NCBI GenBank assembly: GCA_030432565.1
Contig: JAUIGV010000001.1
Location: forward strand, 124,001 to 188,000
Direction: 5' to 3'
DNA: 64,000 nt
Source: Verrucomicrobiia bacterium
GTDB taxonomy: Bacteria > Verrucomicrobiota > Verrucomicrobiia > Verrucomicrobiales > Akkermansiaceae
Positions 55,024-63,850 of the stretch are shown piece after piece; the stretch's first letter is position 1, and each line of letters starts with the position of its first letter. Both the position numbers and the translations under genes were made by a program. Under the pieces are notes generated by a model. It ran no database searches. It saw nothing but the letters and a program-made list of their open reading frames with translations, and was not told where the DNA came from.

Positions 55024-56395
55024 GCAATTTGATCTCATCGTCCTTGGTGGAGGAAGAGCTTCGGCACTGGCAATTGCGGCTGCAAAAGCTGGTCAGAAAG
55101 TGGCTTTGATCGAGAAGGATAAACTCGGTGGGGCGTGTCCCAACCGGGGCTGTGTTCCCTCCAAGCTGCTCATTGGATTCGCAGAAGCGGCCCGCAATGT
55201 CAGGCATGCGGATCGTCATTTCACCGATGCCACTTATCGCGGCACAGATGCGAAGGCAGTCTTTGAAAGCGTCAACGAGTGGATTGCCGGAGTCGATGGC
55301 CGCTATGAAGGTCGGGTCGAGGCATCCGGAGCAACTCTCATCCGTGGCGAAGGACGATTTGTTGGAGAGAAGACCGTTCAGGCCGGAGGTCGCACTTTGA
55401 CCGCCGATAAGATCGTCGTTGCGACTGGTTCCCATCCGACCCCACCGCCTTTTGCGGAACTTCCGGTTTGGACCAGTGACGACCTTTTTCCTCTCAAGGA
55501 AGATCCGCCCAAGAGTCTGATCGTAATCGGGAGTGGTTTTATTGGCACCGAGATGAGCGCCTTCTTTTCAGGGATTGGAATTGAAACGAAGTTGTTTGCT
55601 CGCGGGGCCCGACTGCTTGGGCGGGCTGACAGTGACATTGAGGCTACTTTTTCAAAGGAATTTGCCAAGGAGGTGGAAACACACACTGGTGCTTCTTTGC
55701 TCGATTTGAAGTACGAGGGATCTCGTTTTTGTGCAACTTTTGAAATCAACGGGCGACAAGAGGTTCACGCCGCCGACAAGGTGCTCTTTGCGATTGGTCG
55801 TCGACCAAACACCGACAATCTGAATCTCAAAGCAACCGGGCTTGCGGCTAATGAGAGGGGATTCCTTCCCGTCAATGATGAGCTCGAAACCAGTGTTCCG
55901 GGAATTTATGCCGCAGGCGATGTCAATGGACGCTACATGCTTCAGCACGCTGCTTCCTATGAAATACAGTATCTTCGTGAAAAGTTGCTGAAGGGGAAAA
56001 CAGAGCCAATCGACGAACGCACCATCGCTCATGCCATCTTCTCGCATCCCGAAGTGGCCTCAGTGGGTTTCACCGAGGATGACTTAAAGGCGGCGGGGCC
56101 CGATTACGTTTCAGTTCATCAGGATTGGCTCGCCAGCGCGCGGGCCATGGCAAGTCGGCTGGACTACCCGCGGATCAAATTGCTGGTTTCGCCGCATGAT
56201 TATTCCATTCTAGGATGTCATCTTATTGGCCCGGAAGCTTCCACCTTGATGCACCAGGTTTTGATGTTGATGCACCTCAAGAACGATGTTCGTGAATTGG
56301 TGAACATGATTTACATTCACCCCGGTCTTAATGAGTTGTTCCTTTCAGCGGCCGTGTCGGCGTTGGGCAAGGTGCGGAAGTTTAAGGTAAATTAG
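55016..56395 (+). CDS. FAD-dependent pyridine nucleotide-disulfide oxidoreductase
   Basis: A 459-residue flavoprotein. The FAD-binding GGGRASALAIAAAKAG starts at residue 11; the redox-active Cys pair is in GGACPNRGCVPSK (Cys41, Cys46); an NAD(P)H-binding GSGFIGTEMSAFFSG follows; the FAD motif is YAAGDVNGR; the C-terminal active-site His-Glu segment is IHPGLNELFL. It resembles dihydrolipoamide dehydrogenase or mycothione reductase; the substrate cannot be decided. The 8-bp overlap with the MsrB-MsrA gene suggests it feeds reducing power toward methionine sulfoxide repair, which is inference. Confidence 0.88.
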   Translation: MSEQFDLIVLGGGRASALAIAAAKAGQKVALIEKDKLGGACPNRGCVPSKLLIGFAEAARNVRHADRHFTDATYRGTDAKAVFESVNEWIAGVDGRYEGRVEASGATLIRGEGRFVGEKTVQAGGRTLTADKIVVATGSHPTPPPFAELPVWTSDDLFPLKEDPPKSLIVIGSGFIGTEMSAFFSGIGIETKLFARGARLLGRADSDIEATFSKEFAKEVETHTGASLLDLKYEGSRFCATFEINGRQEVHAADKVLFAIGRRPNTDNLNLKATGLAANERGFLPVNDELETSVPGIYAAGDVNGRYMLQHAASYEIQYLREKLLKGKTEPIDERTIAHAIFSHPEVASVGFTEDDLKAAGPDYVSVHQDWLASARAMASRLDYPRIKLLVSPHDYSILGCHLIGPEASTLMHQVLMLMHLKNDVRELVNMIYIHPGLNELFLSAAVSALGKVRKFKVN

Positions 56396-56494
56396 CGAGA
56401 AAGTCTTGGTTCATTCGCCCTTGATCTTGTCCTTTCCTTTGACAAGAATCGATTCACGTGGCGAAAATGCCGCCTCAACGCACCCCATATCTTC

Positions 56495-57202
56495 ATGCAA
56501 CGACTACACATCCTCGCCTTGGCTTTTGGGCCGATCTCAAGCATTGGTTCCCTCGGTGCCGCTACAACATCGTGGGATTTCGACAGCGGATTCACATCGC
56601 TGGTCACGTCATCCAGCCAGGCTGAATGGGATACCGATGGGGATTTTGAATCGTGGGCAACTTCCAATGTTGCGAGTCCAACTGTTTCGGCAGGCGTCTT
56701 GACCGGGATTTCGGCTTCGCCGGCGGGTAACCTTGCTGCGGTTGATCCGTTTATTTCGATCTCGCCAACTCTCGCGTTGGATCTGACGTCTGGAGACAAT
56801 GACGTCATCGAGTTTCGTCTCAAGATTGGAGATGGGGCGACCGTGGTAAACAGTCCCAGAATTGATGTCTTTTGGGGCACGAATCTCACTCCGGGATTTG
56901 CGGGAGCTCGCCGTGTGCAAATTGACGCCACTGCGATTCCGACCTGGACTTCGGCCGGCTTTGGAAATGGAGACGAGGGAAACTTCCGTGTTTATCAGGT
57001 CGATATGACCGGAACCGCCGGCTGGGACGGAACCCTGACTCACCTCCGACTTGACCCAATTGCGGGGACTGTGGCCGGTGGCCAGCGCGACAAACCATTT
57101 GAGTTCGACTATGTTCGTATTGGCTCAACCGTTCCCGAGCCTTCAAGCGCGCTTCTTGGCGGTCTTGCCGGCTTATTTTTGATTCGCCGTCGGCGGTTGT
57201 AG
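56495..57202 (+). CDS. PEP-CTERM exported protein
   Basis: A 235-residue protein with a leader (MQRLHILALAFGPISSIGSLGA), a beta-sandwich-like mature domain rich in Thr/Ser/Asp ('TSWDFDSGFTSLVTSSSQAE') and a C-terminal PEP-CTERM tag (VPEPSSALLGGLAGLFLI, RRRRL). It is probably exposed at the surface after exosortase cleavage. I recognise no catalytic motif. The next gene begins 9 bp after the stop on the same strand, so they may share a transcript. Confidence 0.78.
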   Translation: MQRLHILALAFGPISSIGSLGAATTSWDFDSGFTSLVTSSSQAEWDTDGDFESWATSNVASPTVSAGVLTGISASPAGNLAAVDPFISISPTLALDLTSGDNDVIEFRLKIGDGATVVNSPRIDVFWGTNLTPGFAGARRVQIDATAIPTWTSAGFGNGDEGNFRVYQVDMTGTAGWDGTLTHLRLDPIAGTVAGGQRDKPFEFDYVRIGSTVPEPSSALLGGLAGLFLIRRRRL

Positions 57203-57211
57203 ATTCGAGGG

Positions 57212-57964
57212 ATGAGAGTTGCTCCGATTCTTCTTCCGTTCGTTCTCGCTCTCAATCACGGTGCGGAGCCTCTCTTCGTGAATTCCATTGCTTCGAATGA
57301 TCTGGATTTCATTCGCACGGATGGTCCTTCTCCGTTTGAGTCGGCGGGCTTTCTCGGCAGGAAGAGGAAGGAGATGCCGGACAAGTGAAGTGATGAATTG
57401 TTCGATCCCAGGGCCTACGCTTTCAAGGTGACCTTTAAGGATAAGGTCATGACCGAGATTTGGGCACACCAGTCATTTGACAGTGAAGAGGAATTAAAGG
57501 AGTTGATTTCTCTGGTTGGGAATGGTCTCGGGAAACTTCCTGCGATGATGCGAAGCAAGCTCTCACACGTGGTGCTTCACAAAGGGGATGAGGTTGCTTT
57601 TGGTGAAGAGGAAGGGCACTTCTTTGTTCTTTATTCGGAAAATATCCGCAAGCGGGTGAAGACTCATGACTTGGAGGAGACTATTTTCCACGAGTCGATC
57701 CACGCGACTCTGGAGAAGGATCACGCCAAGAGTCAAAAATGGCTGGAGGCTGAGAAGAAGGATGGTGATTTTATCACCAAGTTTGCCGGGCGACTTCCCC
57801 TCAAGGAGGATCTCCCAGTGTCCGCTCTTTTCGCATACACGGTACTGAAGCATCCGAGTCGTCTTCGAGAAGAAGTGGAAAAAGCGGTCCACAAGATTAT
57901 GCCTCACCGCATCGCTTTCTTCCGCGAGCTCTTTGCAAAAGAAGTTGCCCCTATGCCGGAGTGA
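57212..57964 (+). pseudogene. Metallopeptidase-like gene interrupted by in-frame TGA
   Basis: From ATG 57212 the frame reads a leader (MRVAPILLPFVLALNHG) and 58 codons, then a TGA at 57386. It continues in frame as SDELFDPRAYAFKVTFKDKV and includes the zinc motif HESIH (FHESIHATLEKDH), ending at 57964. The 3' part alone opens at a TTG at 57398 and would lack the leader. The sequence around the stop is AAG TGA AGT; CGA to TGA is a single transition, so a nonsense mutation is the simplest explanation. No GG-loop hairpin follows, unlike the site at 17073. It overlaps the convergent SMUG1 gene by 14 bp. Confidence 0.6.
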
Positions 57965-58673
57965 TGATGCCCAGTTCGCTGAGTTGACCGATCGCGGTGC
58001 CGGCGAAGTCTCGGTTTGCTGCGGGGGAAGCGGGCGATGGGTGAAGGATTTTTCCCAGTTGGTGTTCGGCGGTTTTGATAGAGGCGAGTTGTTTCTCGGC
58101 GAAGGCTCCAACTCCAATCAATTTTTCCGGCTGGAGGGCTTCGACGATGCGGGCGAGGTGTTCGCGGCAGGCTTTCTCGACCGGTTCCATGCAGTCGCGC
58201 GGGAGCTTGTCGGGTGTGATGTTGGCGCCGGTGTCTTTCATCCAAACGAGAGGGCAGAAGTTGGCGACGAAATGATTCTCGAAGAAGGCTTCGGCCGAAC
58301 CGAAAAGTTCCGCAAAGAGGCCCCAAAGTCTGCGGCCGGAAACTTCGGAGCGTTCGCAGTCGAAGCCGGAGACGGGGCGCTTGGGGTGTTCGGGGTTTGG
58401 CTTTTCCACCGGGCCGGAGATGCCCATCCAGTCTCGCACGTGTGGGATTTCACCGAAAGGAACGCCGGTCTGAGCCATGCCATACGGTCCGGGGTTCATA
58501 CCGAGAAAGAGGACCTTCTTGGCTCCACTTCCGAAGTTTTTCAAGTAGTCGCAATGTCGATCCCAGGCGTATTCGAGCGGGTTGTATGTGTATGCGACGG
58601 GGGCAGGGAACTTCAGGCCTCGTAGTTGTTTGCGGAGATCGTCGGCAGCGGCAACGAGAGGGTGTTTGCTCAT
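57951..58673 (-). CDS. SMUG1-type uracil-DNA glycosylase
   Basis: A 240-residue base-excision repair enzyme of the single-strand-selective monofunctional UDG family. Motif A is GMNPGPYGMAQTGVPFGE (with the catalytic-type N-P-G-P-Y), followed by 'VRDWMGISG', and the C-terminal loop is HPSPASPAANRDF. It removes uracil and related bases from DNA. It is last in a tight three-gene operon; its ATG overlaps the stop of the DUF3293 gene by 4 bp (ATGA). Confidence 0.9.
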   Translation of the reverse strand: MSKHPLVAAADDLRKQLRGLKFPAPVAYTYNPLEYAWDRHCDYLKNFGSGAKKVLFLGMNPGPYGMAQTGVPFGEIPHVRDWMGISGPVEKPNPEHPKRPVSGFDCERSEVSGRRLWGLFAELFGSAEAFFENHFVANFCPLVWMKDTGANITPDKLPRDCMEPVEKACREHLARIVEALQPEKLIGVGAFAEKQLASIKTAEHQLGKILHPSPASPAANRDFAGTAIGQLSELGIITPA

Positions 58674-59056
58674 AAAACGGATGCTTGAAGTTTGGACCAG
58701 CTGCCAACGATTTCATCGGTTTCGGTTTCATTGCAATCGACAAGGATGACCTGATCGTCGCGGATTTCGTAAATCGCGTCTTGTCGAAATTTCTTTCCGA
58801 GGGCGATCGCTTCGGAGCGGGAGCACTCGATTCCAAAGCCGGCTTCGGCATGATCTTCACATTGGCCGGTGACGGGGAAGCAATGCCACCTGGAAGCTTG
58901 AATGACTTCAAGAAGACGTGCATTGTTTTCGATATTCTCCTGGTCAGGGGCAATCTCTCCGCAGGGATTGTGGGCCGTGACGATGAAGAAGTGATTGGGA
59001 GCACTGGCGCCCTCAAGAACGGTGACGAATTGAGTTTGGTGATACTCTTCTTTCAT
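58670..59056 (-). CDS. DUF3293 family protein
   Basis: A 128-residue soluble protein with the DUF3293 features FFIVTAHNPCGE near the N-terminus and a basic/acidic C-terminal half. Function is unknown. It sits in the middle of a coupled operon: a 1-bp overlap (TAATG) with the upstream DUF2237 gene and 4 bp with the SMUG1 gene. The genomic company suggests a housekeeping role, but nothing more can be said. Confidence 0.8.
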   Translation of the reverse strand: MKEEYHQTQFVTVLEGASAPNHFFIVTAHNPCGEIAPDQENIENNARLLEVIQASRWHCFPVTGQCEDHAEAGFGIECSRSEAIALGKKFRQDAIYEIRDDQVILVDCNETETDEIVGSWSKLQASVL

Positions 59057-59415
59057 TAAACCGAGTGTTTTCTGAGGTCCAAAAGATCGACGAATTCAAG
59101 GGCGACGACCGAGGTGGCGTTGAGGTCGACTTTGGGCGCGCAGCCGTGGTCGAGGGCTTCTTTCCAGCGCAGAACACAGAGGCACCATTGATCGCCGGGC
59201 TTGAGTCCGGGGAAGGAAAATTCAGGGCGAGGAGTCATGAGATCGTTTCCCTGATTTCGGCTGAACTCGAGGAATTCCCGGGTCATGACGGCGCAGACAC
59301 AATGAAGCCCGCGGTCGCCGGCCCCGGTGCGGCAGCAGCCATCGCGGAAGAAGCCGGTCATGGGGTCGGTGGAGCAAGTAGCGAGATCTTCTCCGAGGAC
59401 ATTGAGGTGAGCCAT
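59056..59415 (-). CDS. DUF2237 family protein
   Basis: A 119-residue soluble protein strongly matching the DUF2237 pattern: NVLGEDLATCSTDPMTGFFR, DGCCRTGAGDRGLHCVCAVM, RPEFSFPGLKPGDQWCLCV and a final LEFVDLLDLRKHSV. Several conserved cysteines suggest metal or thiol chemistry, but the function is unknown. It is the first gene of the DUF2237-DUF3293-SMUG1 operon. The gap 59416-59553 to the next gene contains no feature I can support. Confidence 0.85.
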   Translation of the reverse strand: MAHLNVLGEDLATCSTDPMTGFFRDGCCRTGAGDRGLHCVCAVMTREFLEFSRNQGNDLMTPRPEFSFPGLKPGDQWCLCVLRWKEALDHGCAPKVDLNATSVVALEFVDLLDLRKHSV

Positions 59416-59553
59416 GCGGGGAGCTTGGCCCCCAGTTGGGAATCTGGCAAGTCGGAGCCGAAGGAAAGGAGCTATGTGATATCCATCGCGAGCGTTCGCT
59501 ATAATGTGGTCCTGACTTAACTAGGCGGTGACAGAATTGTGCTAGTAATCTTG

Positions 59554-60951
59554 CTATTTTTTCCGGTTCCTGACCAGCTGCGAGGCCATATGCTCGAGTG
59601 CCGGTAGTCGCCTTTTGAGAGCTTCAAGAGTCTCTGTGTATTCAGGGTTGTCGGCTTCGTTCTTCCACTCGTGAGGATCCTTTTTGTGGTCGTAGAGTTC
59701 TTGTTGGCCGTCTTGATAGCGGATGTAACGGAATTGCTCGGTGCGGATGCTGGCGTATCGATCGTAGAGGTAGCTGATGGCGGTGCTTTCCCAGTTGGCT
59801 TGCGGGTTTTTGAGAAGGGGAGCCAATGATTTGCCATCGACATGGTCTGGCTTGGGGATTTGGCAAAGGTTGAGAAGAGTGGGGTAGAGGTCCTGCAGGG
59901 ACACGCAGCGCTTGGTGGAGCTGCCGGGCTTGGTCATGCCGGGGACGCGACACATGAGCATGGAATTGGTGGCCTCCTCCCAGAGGGTGCCTTTTTGCCA
60001 GTGGTCTTTTTCGGCGAGGTGAAATCCGTGGTCGGAGATGAAGATGACGATGGTGTTGTCCTTGTAGGGGCTTTTGGCCAAGGCCTCGAGAATGCGGCCG
60101 TGCTGCGCATCGACGTAAGCGGTGGTGGCGAGGTAGGCCTGCACTGCTGATTTGTGGAGGCCGGCCTTGAGAACGGCTTGCGTGAACTTCCGCTTTCCTC
60201 CGACGACTTGATCGCCAAGGGGAGGGATGTCATCGAAGTCAGTCGGATTGAGCTCAGGGACCTTGACTTCGTCGAGGGGGAACATGTCGAAATACTTCTG
60301 CGGGACAAACCACGCCATGTGCGGGTTGAAGGTGCCATAGGTGAGGAAGAAGGGTTGATCGTGCTTCTGCTCGAGGATGGCGATGGTTCTGTCCGCGCCC
60401 AAGGTGTCGTTCATCTCGGCTTCGGAGAGATGGATGGGTCCCCAATCCTGTTCCCCTTTGCCGACGGATTGCACGGGGGCGCCGGGAGGGCGCGGGTCGC
60501 GCTTGTGGCCTTGCTTGTCATCCCAGACATCCTTGCCGCGCCAACCGTGGGTGATCTTGCCGTAACCATACATGGAGTAGCCCGATTTCGAGAAGGTCTC
60601 GAAGAGGGACTCGGCTTCTTTCAATGGCGCGCTGGCAGCGACGTTGCTCTGGTTGTGGTAGACGCCGGATTTGTGCGGGCTGATTCCGGAAAATATGGAA
60701 GTGCGTGAGGGTACGCAGAATGGCGAGGCTGAGTAGGCGTTGGAAAAGACGAGGCCGCTTTCGCCCAGCTTTTGCAGGTTGGGAGCAACCACCTTGCCGG
60801 AGTAGCGTTCTGGCTTTTCGAGAATCCAGGTGTTGAGGTCATCGGCGATGAGCAGCAGGACATTCATGCGTTCTTTGGCAAGGGCGGGCTGTGCGCCCAG
60901 GGCGAGGATGCCGATGAGGCAGGCATGCATGAGGAGGTGTGATTTTTGCAT
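59554..60951 (-). CDS. Sulfatase, iduronate-2-sulfatase-like
   Basis: A 465-residue exported sulfatase. The leader [25 protein letters not shown] precedes the core. Metal-binding Asp-Asp is at 37-38 (LLLIADDLN) and the formylglycine motif is CVPSR (Cys79) in [14 protein letters not shown]; '[20 protein letters not shown]' and '[20 protein letters not shown]' continue the fold. It needs a formylglycine-generating enzyme, which is not in this window. The start at 60951 was chosen for the leader; a longer frame opens at 61080. It is divergent from the hypothetical gene at 61196. Confidence 0.9.
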   Translation of the reverse strand: MQKSHLLMHACLIGILALGAQPALAKERMNVLLLIADDLNTWILEKPERYSGKVVAPNLQKLGESGLVFSNAYSASPFCVPSRTSIFSGISPHKSGVYHNQSNVAASAPLKEAESLFETFSKSGYSMYGYGKITHGWRGKDVWDDKQGHKRDPRPPGAPVQSVGKGEQDWGPIHLSEAEMNDTLGADRTIAILEQKHDQPFFLTYGTFNPHMAWFVPQKYFDMFPLDEVKVPELNPTDFDDIPPLGDQVVGGKRKFTQAVLKAGLHKSAVQAYLATTAYVDAQHGRILEALAKSPYKDNTIVIFISDHGFHLAEKDHWQKGTLWEEATNSMLMCRVPGMTKPGSSTKRCVSLQDLYPTLLNLCQIPKPDHVDGKSLAPLLKNPQANWESTAISYLYDRYASIRTEQFRYIRYQDGQQELYDHKKDPHEWKNEADNPEYTETLEALKRRLPALEHMASQLVRNRKK

Positions 60952-61195
60952 AAAATGAGATCGGTTGCTGAAAATTTGGTGAATGCTACTTGTTTCCTTT
61001 TGAAGCTGGAGTGGCAGCGGGCAGGCTTGTTGCACCCAGTTCCAGAAGCTGAAGGCGGAACATGGTTTGTCTTTATACAAGAGAATGGGCTCACGTATTT
61101 CGATCCGATTGCCGGGATTTTGAGGTCGTGAAAATGGTTGCAGGGAGTGGGTGCAATGGAGAATTTACAGAGAGATTACACAACGATGGGCAAGC

Positions 61196-62419
61196 ATGGC
61201 TAAGGTTTCCAACATGATCATTTTACGACTGGCAATTGCCCTTCCCCTTCTGGCGGCGTTTGGGTTGATCGGGGTTTTAAAGCCGTCGAAAGAATTTGGC
61301 CCGGACGAAGGCGTGCCGACCCAATCCAAGCGGGTCATCGATCCCGTGCGCTTGAGTGGTATAGAGGCTCGTCGGGCCTTGCGGGTCAATCTGGAGAGGG
61401 ATGTGACGGATTTCACAGTGGCGGAAATTCTCGAGCAATTGCCGGAGAAATTTAGCAGGCACTCTCCGGAGGCGACGACCGCGGAGTGGCTCCGGGCGGA
61501 AGCGCTCTTGCGTCAGCTCGGGGTCTTGATGGGGGGAGAAGCCATTGCTGAAGTCCTTAAGCGCTATGATGGCGAGATGCTCATAGACGATCCGTTCTCG
61601 GCGATGGGGGTGGTGTTTGAGGGCTGGTTGAGTGCTGACCCGTCCGCAGCGATTGCCGGGTTTACCGAAATTCTGGAGAGCGAGGTCTTGGACGAGGACG
61701 GCCACAAGACCATGGCCTGGCAGGGGCTGCAATTTTGGGGACGGGAAAAGAAAGGGAGCTATAGCTACGAGATCATGCAGCGCACGGTCTTGAGTGCAGT
61801 GGCCACGGCGGATCCAGTTCGCGGATTGGAAATCTTCCGTGAAGGTCTTTTGCCGCCTGACTCCCCGCACCTGGAAGCCTTCGGCCAGGGGATGGGTGAA
61901 GACACCGACTGGATGGCCTTTCGAAATGAGCTGCAGGAGTTGGTGGATTGGAAGACTCCCCCAACGGCGTTCACCGGACACGATGGGGTGGTCACCGCGG
62001 TCCTCAAGGGGTGGACCCGGTGGGATCTGGACGCTGCCTTGAGGTGGGGATTTGAGGAGGTCGAGGCGAACGGTGCGGACGATCATCTGAACGAAGGTGA
62101 CGTGATTCAGTCGATCCAAGATCAAGGCCGACTTATCGAATGGTTTGAGCAGAACCGTGATGAGGAGGTGGTGACTGACGAGCGGGTCATCACGCTTGCG
62201 AATCGATTGATCCACGATTCTGGCACGGAGGATTTCCAACGCTTGCTCTCGCTGACGAAGGACTCCTCGACCAGGCTTTCGATTCTTGAGGTTGTTTTTC
62301 AGGACTTTGGGGGGTGGAGGGGCTTCTCGAGGGCGGAGGCGAGTACTCTGATTGAGTCCGCCCAGTTGTCGGAAGAAGACGAGGCGAAATTTTTGCCGAA
62401 GGTGGACCAGCTCAAGTAG
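61196..62419 (+). CDS. Membrane-anchored hypothetical protein
   Basis: A protein of about 400 residues with a strongly hydrophobic N-terminus (MIILRLAIALPLLAAFGLIG), probably a signal anchor, and a helical, acidic mature part ('FSRHSPEATTAEWLRAEALL', 'ILESEVLDEDGHKTMAWQGL'). I do not recognise the family; it resembles helical repeat proteins. Starts are ambiguous: GTG 61151, ATG 61196 and ATG 61214. The last has TAAGG 8 nt upstream and gives the cleanest leader. It lies between two minus-strand sulfatases. Confidence 0.6.
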   Translation: MAKVSNMIILRLAIALPLLAAFGLIGVLKPSKEFGPDEGVPTQSKRVIDPVRLSGIEARRALRVNLERDVTDFTVAEILEQLPEKFSRHSPEATTAEWLRAEALLRQLGVLMGGEAIAEVLKRYDGEMLIDDPFSAMGVVFEGWLSADPSAAIAGFTEILESEVLDEDGHKTMAWQGLQFWGREKKGSYSYEIMQRTVLSAVATADPVRGLEIFREGLLPPDSPHLEAFGQGMGEDTDWMAFRNELQELVDWKTPPTAFTGHDGVVTAVLKGWTRWDLDAALRWGFEEVEANGADDHLNEGDVIQSIQDQGRLIEWFEQNRDEEVVTDERVITLANRLIHDSGTEDFQRLLSLTKDSSTRLSILEVVFQDFGGWRGFSRAEASTLIESAQLSEEDEAKFLPKVDQLK

Positions 62420-62431
62420 TCACGCTGGACC

Positions 62432-63841
62432 TCAGCGGTTCTTCTTTTTGGTCTTTTCACGTCTTTTACGCACGTCGGCGGGGACCACGGTGATGCGACC
62501 AATAGATCGCTTGTTCTGATGGAGTTCCTGCTGGAAGGTCTTCTTGAGATTTGTGAGCTCTGCGACTTTTTCGGGGTGCTTCTTGGAGATGTCGGTGGTT
62601 TCACCCACATCCTCTTTGAGATTGAAGAGCGAGCCGGCTGCGGCGGGAACCCGGTCGGTTTTGCCGAATTGATCGGCCTTGCTGCCGCCCGGAGTTTGGC
62701 CTTTTACGAGGAGCTTCCAATCACCCTGCCGGATTGTGGAGCCCGGGACGATGAAGGTGTTGTGGATCGGTTCAGGCAATTTTTTTCCTTCCAGGTAGGG
62801 CAGGATACTCCGCTCGTCGAGAAGCCGGTCGCTGGGCGGCTCGACTCCGGCGAGTTCACAGAAGGTCGGGAGGAGATCCATGATGCTGGTGATCTCGTCA
62901 TTGGTGGAGCCGGCGGAAATGACGGCGGGCCAGCGCATGATGGTGGGCGAGCGGATGCCGCCTTCGAAGTTGGTCCACTTGCCATCGCGCAAGGGGCCGG
63001 AATTTCCATGGCCTTCGACATTGAGCTGAGGGCCGTTGTCGGAAGCGAAGACCACCAGGGTATTCTGGGTCAAGCCGAGCTCATCGAGGGTGTCCATCAG
63101 TCCACCGACCTGCCAGTCGATTTCCTGGATGACATCCCCGTAGGTTCCCTGCTTTGAGCTGCCTTTGAATTGCTCGTTCGGGATCCATTTCACGTGTGGC
63201 AGTGGGGAGGCGTAGTAGAGAAAGAAGGGGCGGTCCTTGTTTTTCCGGATGAAGTCGATGCCGGCTTGTCGCAGTCTGGGCGAGTATTGGCCATGAGTCT
63301 TGCCCGCTGACTTTTCCAGAAACCCGGTGTTGCGAAAGAGTCCTTTGATGCCCTCGTTTTCCCCGTCCTCGCCTCCGCATTGGAGAAAGCCGAAGAAAGA
63401 ATCAAAGCCATGTTTGACCGGGTTGAACTTTTGAAACTCGCCGAGGTGCCATTTGCCCACCATACCCGTGGTGTATCCGGCCTTTTTCATCAGTTCCGGC
63501 ACCGTGACTTCGTTCGGATGAATCCCCACCAGGCTGTGACGGTAGATGACTTTTGACCAACCCGCCCGCTCGGGCAGGGAGCCGGTCATGAAGGCAAGCC
63601 GCGTTGGCGAGCAGCGGTTGGTGACATAGAAGCTGGTGAACTTCATGCCTTCCTTGCAAAGGCGATCGATGTTTGGCGTGGAAATATTCTTTGCGCCAAA
63701 GCAGCCGAGGTCACCGTAACCCTGGTCGTCGGTCAGCATGACAATGATATTAGGCTTGGATCCTTCTGGAGCCGCGTGGAGGCTCGTGTGAGCCAGGATT
63801 GCGAAGAAGCAGGCTTGTAGGATTTTTCGGGAAATTTTCAT
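62432..63841 (-). CDS. Arylsulfatase family protein
   Basis: A 469-residue exported sulfatase. A leader (MKISRKILQACFFAILAHTSLHA) precedes NIIVMLTDDQGYGDLG (Asp38-Asp39 metal ligands) and the formylglycine motif CSPTR (Cys77) in VTNRCSPTRLAFMTGS. Later blocks are MVGKWHLGEF, VVFASDNGPQ and GGIRSPTIMRWP. It should hydrolyse a sulfate ester after Cys modification. It begins 9 bp before the stop of the next, truncated gene to its right, consistent with an operon of sulfatases. Confidence 0.92.
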   Translation of the reverse strand: MKISRKILQACFFAILAHTSLHAAPEGSKPNIIVMLTDDQGYGDLGCFGAKNISTPNIDRLCKEGMKFTSFYVTNRCSPTRLAFMTGSLPERAGWSKVIYRHSLVGIHPNEVTVPELMKKAGYTTGMVGKWHLGEFQKFNPVKHGFDSFFGFLQCGGEDGENEGIKGLFRNTGFLEKSAGKTHGQYSPRLRQAGIDFIRKNKDRPFFLYYASPLPHVKWIPNEQFKGSSKQGTYGDVIQEIDWQVGGLMDTLDELGLTQNTLVVFASDNGPQLNVEGHGNSGPLRDGKWTNFEGGIRSPTIMRWPAVISAGSTNDEITSIMDLLPTFCELAGVEPPSDRLLDERSILPYLEGKKLPEPIHNTFIVPGSTIRQGDWKLLVKGQTPGGSKADQFGKTDRVPAAAGSLFNLKEDVGETTDISKKHPEKVAELTNLKKTFQQELHQNKRSIGRITVVPADVRKRREKTKKKNR

Positions 63842-63850
63842 CGCTTTGAC

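Noticed and set aside
57386-57388. TGA as a second selenocysteine codon
   Set aside because: I could not find a GG-loop hairpin in the next 40 nt, and the codon change fits a simple CGA to TGA nonsense mutation.
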